This document shows positions 29,601 to 34,372 of a stretch of DNA of 34,372 bases, piece after piece (position 1 is the stretch's first letter; every line of letters starts with the position of its first letter). The notes beneath the pieces were generated by a model, which was not told where the DNA came from, made no database searches, and saw only the letters and a program-made list of their open reading frames with translations. Source of the stretch: Hemicentrotus pulcherrimus. Lineage: Eukaryota; Echinodermata; Echinoidea; Camarodonta; Strongylocentrotidae. The translations under genes were made by a program, and so were the position numbers. The DNA lies in contig BEXV01000133.1 of assembly GCA_003118195.1 (NCBI GenBank), forward strand, positions 365,954 to 400,325, given 5' to 3'.

Positions 29601-31625
29601 CTTTGTATTTTCAGGGCGCGACAAACCCGCTGGCCCGAATGCCCGGGGCAACCAAATTGAACGATTTATAGCAATTTTTCAGTGGTTAAGAACTCTCATA
29701 CTTCGCCCGTCAATTGCTTACCGATCGTCAAAATCCCCCCAAACCGTCGCACATTACAAGAGATCGAGATCGTTTTTCAAACGAGTTAACTCTACAAAAT
29801 AAAACACCGCACTGCTGCAGCGCATGCACACAGAAAATCCTACATATGAATCATGCACATTTCCCCGATCGTGCGCTCTCTCCCCCTCTCTCCGCTTGTT
29901 GTAAACAAGTCGTGCCCTTCTCTGATTGGCTGAATCTTGCTAGGATAAATGACGTCATTTTCTGGGTGAATCAAGCGGGTGCACGTGCGAATGATGAAAG
30001 TCAGAGATTCGATGTAAACAAACGTCGGAGATTTTTTTTAAGCAAGAATTCATCGACATAAAAAAATAACAGGAATAAATAAAACAAACCATTTGTTATT
30101 TTGAGAATAATGACAAGATCTACTTTTGTGTTAATTAGATATATTGATTTCTAATTTTGAATTTATTATTTTTGCGGACTGAAGATCTGACTGAGCAAGC
30201 TAAATGAACCTGGGAGAACCAGTTGTTCTTTCAGTGCTGTTGTGTGCATATTCTAAAACACTTAGCATTACGCGATGGACCTAAATGTAACGCTTCTTTA
30301 TTCATTTTCTGACTGAGAACTTTGGGCAAGTGAAAAATTGGTTCGGGCAAGTAAATTGAAAACCCACTTGCCCGACCGGGCAAGTGGTGAAAAAAAATTA
30401 TTGTAGCACCCTGATTTTTATTTATTTATTTATTCAGTCTTCTTTAAAATACAGGGTAGTCCTTTCAGTGCCACAAGGCCTGCTTTGCAAAGGAGCCCTG
30501 TAGGCGAGTGAAAAATTACATGGTAAAAATTACAACAACAACAAATAAAAAAAAATATATACATAATACATAATACATAACTTTTTACTATTAGATATAA
30601 AAGTAACAGGTTCTTTTTCTTATAACTATTTTCTTTATCATCGTTCCTTGTCCGTATGCTCTTTCTAGCTCACTTTGTTGTTTCAAGCGAGTTTAATTCA
30701 ATATCACAGTGTTCATTAATGTGTGTGATGTCATTCATATTTTGGGTGTGATATATACAAAAGTGAAACATTTTTGCAGACCGAAATCAAATCACCTACA
30801 TATTTCAAAGCAGGATCTTGCATCATTTATTGTGATGATGCTGATTTGATAGAAAATGTTGAACTTGCAGTGGTTCTTGGAAATGACTGCTTACTTATTG
30901 AAATGTTCCAATGCACTGCTTACACTCACTTTTGCTATCATGCATTTCGTAATGTTTTTTTAATTTCTGTTTTGCAGCAACAAGGGATCCGTGTTCTAGG
31001 AAACTCGGACATCAACTCTCAATCCACTCAACAGAACAAAGAGACAAATGCACCGTTTCAGCCAAGGCACGGAGGTCGAGGAGGTCATCAAGGAGGTCAA
31101 AGGACATATGACCACATCACCTGCTACAAGGTGAGAAATTTCAATTTCATCTCTCCAAGTTGAGAAAATGAATTTACAAACGAAGCGAATTGTACGCTAG
31201 CTTGGGTCAAACACATCAATAAACTGGCTTCTGATTGTTTTTTTCTTCAAACGCCTGCCGAATATTCACTGATTTTTGGCAGTACGTGATTATCCTCTTT
31301 CCCGTGCTAATGTATGCATTGGCTACACATCAAAATTGGTCTGAGCAAATTTCAACATTTTTTTCATGGGGTTTTCCAACAGTGTAAATGGTATACCCCC
31401 CAAAAAACGGATTTTTCAAAATGGTGTTTGGGCAGTGTAAATGAGCCTAATGTTTTCATTTTAATCCATTATTTGTGTCTGTATTTACCCTGACAGTGTG
31501 GAGAGAAGGGTCATTTTGCCAACCATTGCCCGAAAGGTCATTTAGCGTTCCTGAGCAATGCATTACCAGGTAACCAGAGCGCACCACTACCACCACCACA
31601 ACAACAACAACAACAACCTCAGTGA
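26539..31625 (+). CDS. CPSF4: CPSF4 (CPSF30), cleavage and polyadenylation specificity factor 30-kDa subunit
   Basis: CPSF4 is the zinc-finger subunit of the nuclear CPSF complex that, with WDR33, binds the AAUAAA signal during pre-mRNA 3'-end formation. Seven exons join in phase to 320 codons plus TGA. Five CCCH fingers lie at residues 41-59, 68-86, 96-114, 124-142 and 148-166 (C-x7-C-x5-C-x3-H, with C-x8-C-x4-C-x3-H in finger 3). Two CCHC knuckles (C-x2-C-x4-H-x4-C) lie at 188-201 and 276-289. Between the knuckles is a Gly/Arg/Gln-rich linker, and the tail is Pro/Gln-rich. The start was chosen by likeness to the CPSF4 N-terminus (MQ(D/E)I); the frame is open upstream without another good ATG. 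Human CPSF4 has one knuckle, Drosophila Clipper two. Divergent from COX10. Confidence 0.96.
26926..27129 (+). CDS. CPSF4: CPSF4 coding exon 2 (fingers 1-2, start of 3)
   Basis: 204 nt between TTTTACAG and GTAAGT. Holds finger 1 (C41, C49, C55, H59), the near-invariant [20 protein letters not shown] of finger 2, and [15 protein letters not shown] of finger 3. Confidence 0.95.
27484..27579 (+). CDS. CPSF4: CPSF4 coding exon 3 (fingers 3-4)
   Basis: 96 nt between TATTCAG and GTAAGT. Encodes [20 protein letters not shown] and [12 protein letters not shown], completing finger 3 and most of finger 4. Confidence 0.95.
27882..28124 (+). repeat. tRNA-derived SINE, copy 2
   Basis: In CPSF4 intron 3. 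A box AGCTCAGTGGGTAGAGCA at 27893-27910 and B box GGTTTGAAACC at 27935-27945 are better preserved than in copy 1. The tail shares AAGTCGATGCACT, CTTAGCAGTCGGGTAAA and CCTCTATAAA with 68-300, ending in an A-rich run. Confidence 0.75.
28277..28370 (+). CDS. CPSF4: CPSF4 coding exon 4 (fingers 4-5)
   Basis: 94 nt between TTTTCCAG and GTGAGT. Encodes [20 protein letters not shown] and CKYV; the final His166 of finger 5 is split CA/T across the intron. Confidence 0.93.
28489..28829. mobile_element. TTAA-flanked MITE 3
   Basis: TTAAAGGTAAAGACCAGTA on the left pairs with TAACTGGTCTTTACCTTTAA on the right; TTAA at both borders. 341 bp, in CPSF4 intron 4, non-coding. Shares the TTAAAGG terminus with the elements at 4466 and 7237. 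Confidence 0.7.
29189..29372 (+). CDS. CPSF4: CPSF4 coding exon 5 (first zinc knuckle)
   Basis: 184 nt between TCTCCTAG and GTGAGT. After [10 protein letters not shown] it encodes [19 protein letters not shown], a CCHC knuckle absent from human CPSF4, and ends FSQKQAAER. Confidence 0.92.
29612..30413. mobile_element. CAGGG-ended element, possibly non-autonomous hAT
   Basis: Left end CAGGGCGCGACAA and right end TTGTAGCACCCTG are imperfect inverted repeats. GGCCCGAATGCCCGGGGC near the left and CTTGCCCGACCGGGCAAG near the right are inner palindromic patches. About 800 bp in CPSF4 intron 5, no long ORF, no clear 8-bp target duplication. Confidence 0.5.
30414..30580. repeat. Dispersed repeat fragment beside the CAGGG element
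   Basis: A (TTTA)n run, then ATACAGGGTAGTCCTTTCAG and GCTTTGCAAAGGAGCCCTGTA, then an A-rich CAACAACAA tract. It looks like a retroelement remnant; class not identified. Confidence 0.4.
30978..31130 (+). CDS. CPSF4: CPSF4 coding exon 6 (linker)
   Basis: 51 codons between TTTTGCAG and GTGAGA. Encodes [26 protein letters not shown] and ends ITCYK, the first half of the second knuckle. Confidence 0.9.
31497..31625 (+). CDS. CPSF4: CPSF4 terminal coding exon
   Basis: 129 nt from CCTGACAG to TGA at 31623-31625. Begins [20 protein letters not shown], completing the second knuckle and the conserved KGHLAFLS end, followed by a short extension with PLPPP and a run of six Gln. Confidence 0.95.
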   Translation, partial: CGEKGHFANHCPKGHLAFLSNALPGNQSAPLPPPQQQQQQPQ

Positions 31626-31677
31626 CGACCTCTGAACCAAGCACTACCATGTCTGATTCCTGCTACAACTCTCTACA

Positions 31678-31827
31678 GGGACCCCGTTTCACAAGCCTTT
31701 TTTTCAATGACAAATGACAAAAAGCAGTAACAAATCTGCTGATAACCAATTAGAAGCAAGGATTTACTCTAGCTTATAACAAAAACTGTCATTTGTCACT
31801 GATGACAAGTTTTGTGAAATAGGGCCC
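31678..31827. mobile_element. MITE family B, copy 2
   Basis: GGGACCCCGTTTCACAAGCC on the left and TTGTGAAATAGGGCCC on the right, with internal ACAAATGACA and TGTCATTTGTCACTGA. Reverse-complement relative of 4131-4278, starting 52 bp after the CPSF4 stop. Confidence 0.7.
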
Positions 31828-32397
31828 AGATCTTTCTAGCCATTCAAGCTTCCCTAGTGTTCTGGAGTATACCGGTTTTGAAGGGTTTCAATGCAAAATG
31901 CATCCTCCTTATTCTAGGCAATATGAGATGAATACGGGAAACTGATTTGATGCAAAGGTATATTGTTGTGAAATGATACTAAATGTTAAAAGGGCAAATA
32001 ATTAAGTTTTGACAAAATTATAAACATGTATTTGCCTCAATAAGTATAAAAGCTTGAACTTTTATTTGCCACAAGAAGCACACAAGCTTTAATTGTATTG
32101 TGATTTATTTTCAGGAAGATGTGTTTTGAAAAATCTTTAAAAGACAATATTCTTGTAACTTGAAAGTCAGCTCACCCTTGTTATCTGATTGTATGCGCAG
32201 GTTGATCACTTTATCACTGCTGATGAGTGATGTCTTAGTTGCCTTTATCCAAATGAAACATGAATATAAATGTATTGTATTTTGCAAAGGAACAAAAGTA
32301 GCATTCATTAAGTTTGTGAAACAAGTTTAGTTCCAAGAGCCTTCAGTAAAATCAAATAGCATGACACTTCAGTTCCAAAATGTGGGAGTTATTTGGC

Positions 32398-32584
32398 ATT
32401 TAAAGCCTCATCGCACTAGTTTGGCCAGGAGGGATTTAGACCTCCCTGCATGGTAACTGACAGGTGGTTATCTCATTAGATCAGCTCTCAATTAACATTA
32501 GAAAAAGGGGATCATGGGGGACCAATGGTCACCGATTAGGGATTGTTTGCTATATAGAGGGCGCAAGTAGTGCAGTGGGGCTTT
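32398..32584. repeat. Dispersed repeat family C, copy 3
   Basis: TTTAAAGCCTCATCGCACTAG on the left and TAGTGCAGTGGGGCTTTA on the right form imperfect ~19-bp inverted ends. Internal sequence matches the copy at 9690 closely. Same orientation as the other two copies. Confidence 0.75.
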
Positions 32585-33356
32585 ATCTTTCATGCAATCA
32601 AACACTTAATATTGGTTTTATTTTGTTAGTTTCTATGTGACCATCAATGTTTTTTTTATGGAAATTGTTGGCAATGTCGAAGAATAATTTAATTAATTTT
32701 GTTACAATATTTACACTATGCACTTCAGTTGCCCTATGTGCTTAGTGATGTTTCTCGGTGTTCCAAATACTCTGTAACATAATTTTAAATGGATATAATC
32801 AAACAATTTTGTGAGTTATATGACAATTTTTGGTTACTTCATTCATTCTTTTGATTTATACACAAATATCATTTGCTTAAGTTCCATGTTCTAAGCAAGT
32901 TAATTTAGATGTATACATCAATGGGGGAGGGGAGGGGGGGGGGGGTGTATGGTAAAACTATTCAGTACCATTTGAACACAGGTTGATGTCATTGGCTCAT
33001 GTGTATCTAATTTTTGAAATTGTTTGAAATACAACGTAGTATGTAGTACATAAAATGCATTTTCACCAGCTTTCAAGTCTACAGTACCTTGCTATGCATT
33101 TACAGTTTACAGCTATATTCCTGATACTCTCCTATCTAAGATAATCATATCCATTATTGAAATGTAGAACTTCTTCTATCTAAACCATAGCCAAGGATAA
33201 TATTTAATAGACAAGTTTGTATTATTGGCATTCCACTAAAATAATGAATTTATTTTTAATTCTGTAATTTCCTTGCAAAGCAAACATTATATGAGAATGA
33301 TGCAACTTACATCAGAATGAATAATTCCTGCATTTAGATCTTTGTAATAGTTCCAA

Positions 33357-33362
33357 AATAAA
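33357..33362 (+). terminator. Candidate CPSF4 poly(A) signal 1
   Basis: AATAAA about 1.73 kb past the stop codon, followed by T-rich sequence. Confidence 0.4.
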
Positions 33363-33455
33363 CTTTGATTTCGAGCTTTCCAAAACAATTATGTGGATCC
33401 TTGTAAGGAATTTAGCAGGAAAAAGAAACTTCTGTATTTATATTGTAAATAACGA

Positions 33456-33461
33456 AATAAA
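33456..33461 (+). terminator. Candidate CPSF4 poly(A) signal 2
   Basis: A second AATAAA about 100 bp later, followed by a T-rich tract; either could be used. Confidence 0.45.
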
Positions 33462-33480
33462 AATTTTTATAAAATATGTC

Positions 33481-34372
33481 ATTTGCTCCCTTTGCTCTTT
33501 TTTACGAGTCTATCTACTCGAAAATAAGAATGTTTATAATGATTTGGGCTCTTGTTAGTTCTTGACATTTGCAGTTTAATACATGTACTCTTAATCATGA
33601 TTTCTTTCTCCTGTACCATTCTTTTTTGGGGGGTGGAGGTGAAAATTTTGCTTTTAAAAAAAGTGAACATATTTCCAAAGTAAACAAGTAATGTTTATGT
33701 CAAATTATCAGTTGATGATTTGTCACAGGTGAAAAAGACAATCTTCTGAAAAGAAAAAGAAAAAAACAAAACAATTATAACTTAACAGAAGAAATTGCTT
33801 CGATTTATTTTCTTGATTGTCCTATTTCAAAGAAAAATCAAAATCAAAACAAAAATCTGTTTGCCTATAAAATTCAAGACTTGTATATATATGTAAGATG
33901 AGACTTTGCTATATTATTGATGACAATATATGACCAGAGGTAATGTAAAACAAACACATGTCAGGGTCTTTGTCTAGCATAATTAGATACCGGTACCATG
34001 GAGCTACTAGAGCTGTCTGATCACTAGATATACAGAAATCTTTCATTATTAACAGTCGAGTCAATTTTAGGGGATGGGAGAGAGAGAGGGGATGGAGGGA
34101 GCCAGAGGGAGACAGAGCGAGAGAGGGAGAGAAGAAAAAAGGGGACATAGTGGGGCCGGAGGAGTCTCAAATACAATGGAGACATAAAAAATAGTATGTG
34201 AGGAAAATGAGATGAGACGGGGAGCTATAGAGTTCAGCTAAAGATATGGGAGGTGGTTTATAAGTACGCCTAGGCCTACAAAATAACAATTACATATTGT
34301 GTAAAGTTCTAGTCATGCCAGTCACATCGGTAGCTATAGGCGCCCGATCCGACGACCTATATTTAGCTACAT
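33481..34372. other. Intergenic sequence with a purine-rich tract
   Basis: AT-rich DNA with no recognised exon. A GA-rich tract (34070-34150, GAGAGAGGGGATGGAGGG type) is low complexity. Confidence 0.5.

Larger units (their letters stand above)
31626..33480 (+). other. CPSF4 3' UTR and flank
   Basis: Non-coding AT-rich sequence containing a family B MITE and a family C repeat. The first AATAAA after the stop is at 33357, so the 3' UTR may be about 1.75 kb. Confidence 0.55.

Overview
This window is nuclear DNA from an animal, very probably a sea urchin. It holds three spliced genes with GT-AG introns and small exons in AT-rich, repeat-laden sequence. The dynein exons read like the echinoid flagellar outer-arm beta heavy chain. 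The species was not determined. There are no bacterial operons, rRNA genes or CRISPR arrays.

Region 1 (1-14.1 kb, + strand): the last 16 coding exons (315-13638) of an axonemal outer-arm dynein beta heavy chain of the DNAH9/11/17 group. They join in frame to 1,270 codons including the stop, roughly the last 28% of a ~4,470-residue protein: end of the microtubule-binding stalk, AAA5, AAA6 and the C-terminal domain. Exon 14 of this set carries an in-frame TAA at 11349-11351. Introns hold a tRNA-type SINE, a LINE 3' end, several MITE-like inverted-repeat elements, a (CA)n tract and a perfect 65-bp direct repeat.

Region 2 (13.6-18.0 kb): dynein 3' UTR and intergenic DNA, then a poly-C run and a single N at 15476 (an assembly join). 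Straight after the N comes an inverted copy (15477-16006) of dynein exon 14 and its flanks, in which the stop codon is a normal Tyr codon. The rest is AT-rich sequence, probably partly COX10 3' UTR.

Region 3 (18.0-22.0 kb, - strand): COX10, mitochondrial protoheme IX farnesyltransferase, complete in six coding exons (448 residues). It is tail-to-tail with the dynein gene. A ~780-bp near-palindrome with a GATCTA-rich satellite lies upstream of it (22416-23197), followed by a degenerate G-rich minisatellite (about 24080-24545).

Region 4 (26.5-33.5 kb, + strand): CPSF4 (CPSF30), complete in seven coding exons (320 residues), with five CCCH fingers and two CCHC zinc knuckles. It is head-to-head with COX10, about 4.5 kb apart. 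Its introns and 3' UTR carry a SINE, a TTAA-flanked MITE, a CAGGG-ended element and copies of repeats also seen in the dynein introns.

The three genes do not form a pathway: ciliary motility, heme A synthesis and mRNA 3'-end formation. No new biological system was recognised. The most notable items are the premature stop paired with an intact inverted exon copy, the large palindrome 5' of COX10, the two-knuckle CPSF4, and several related inverted-repeat element families scattered through the introns.
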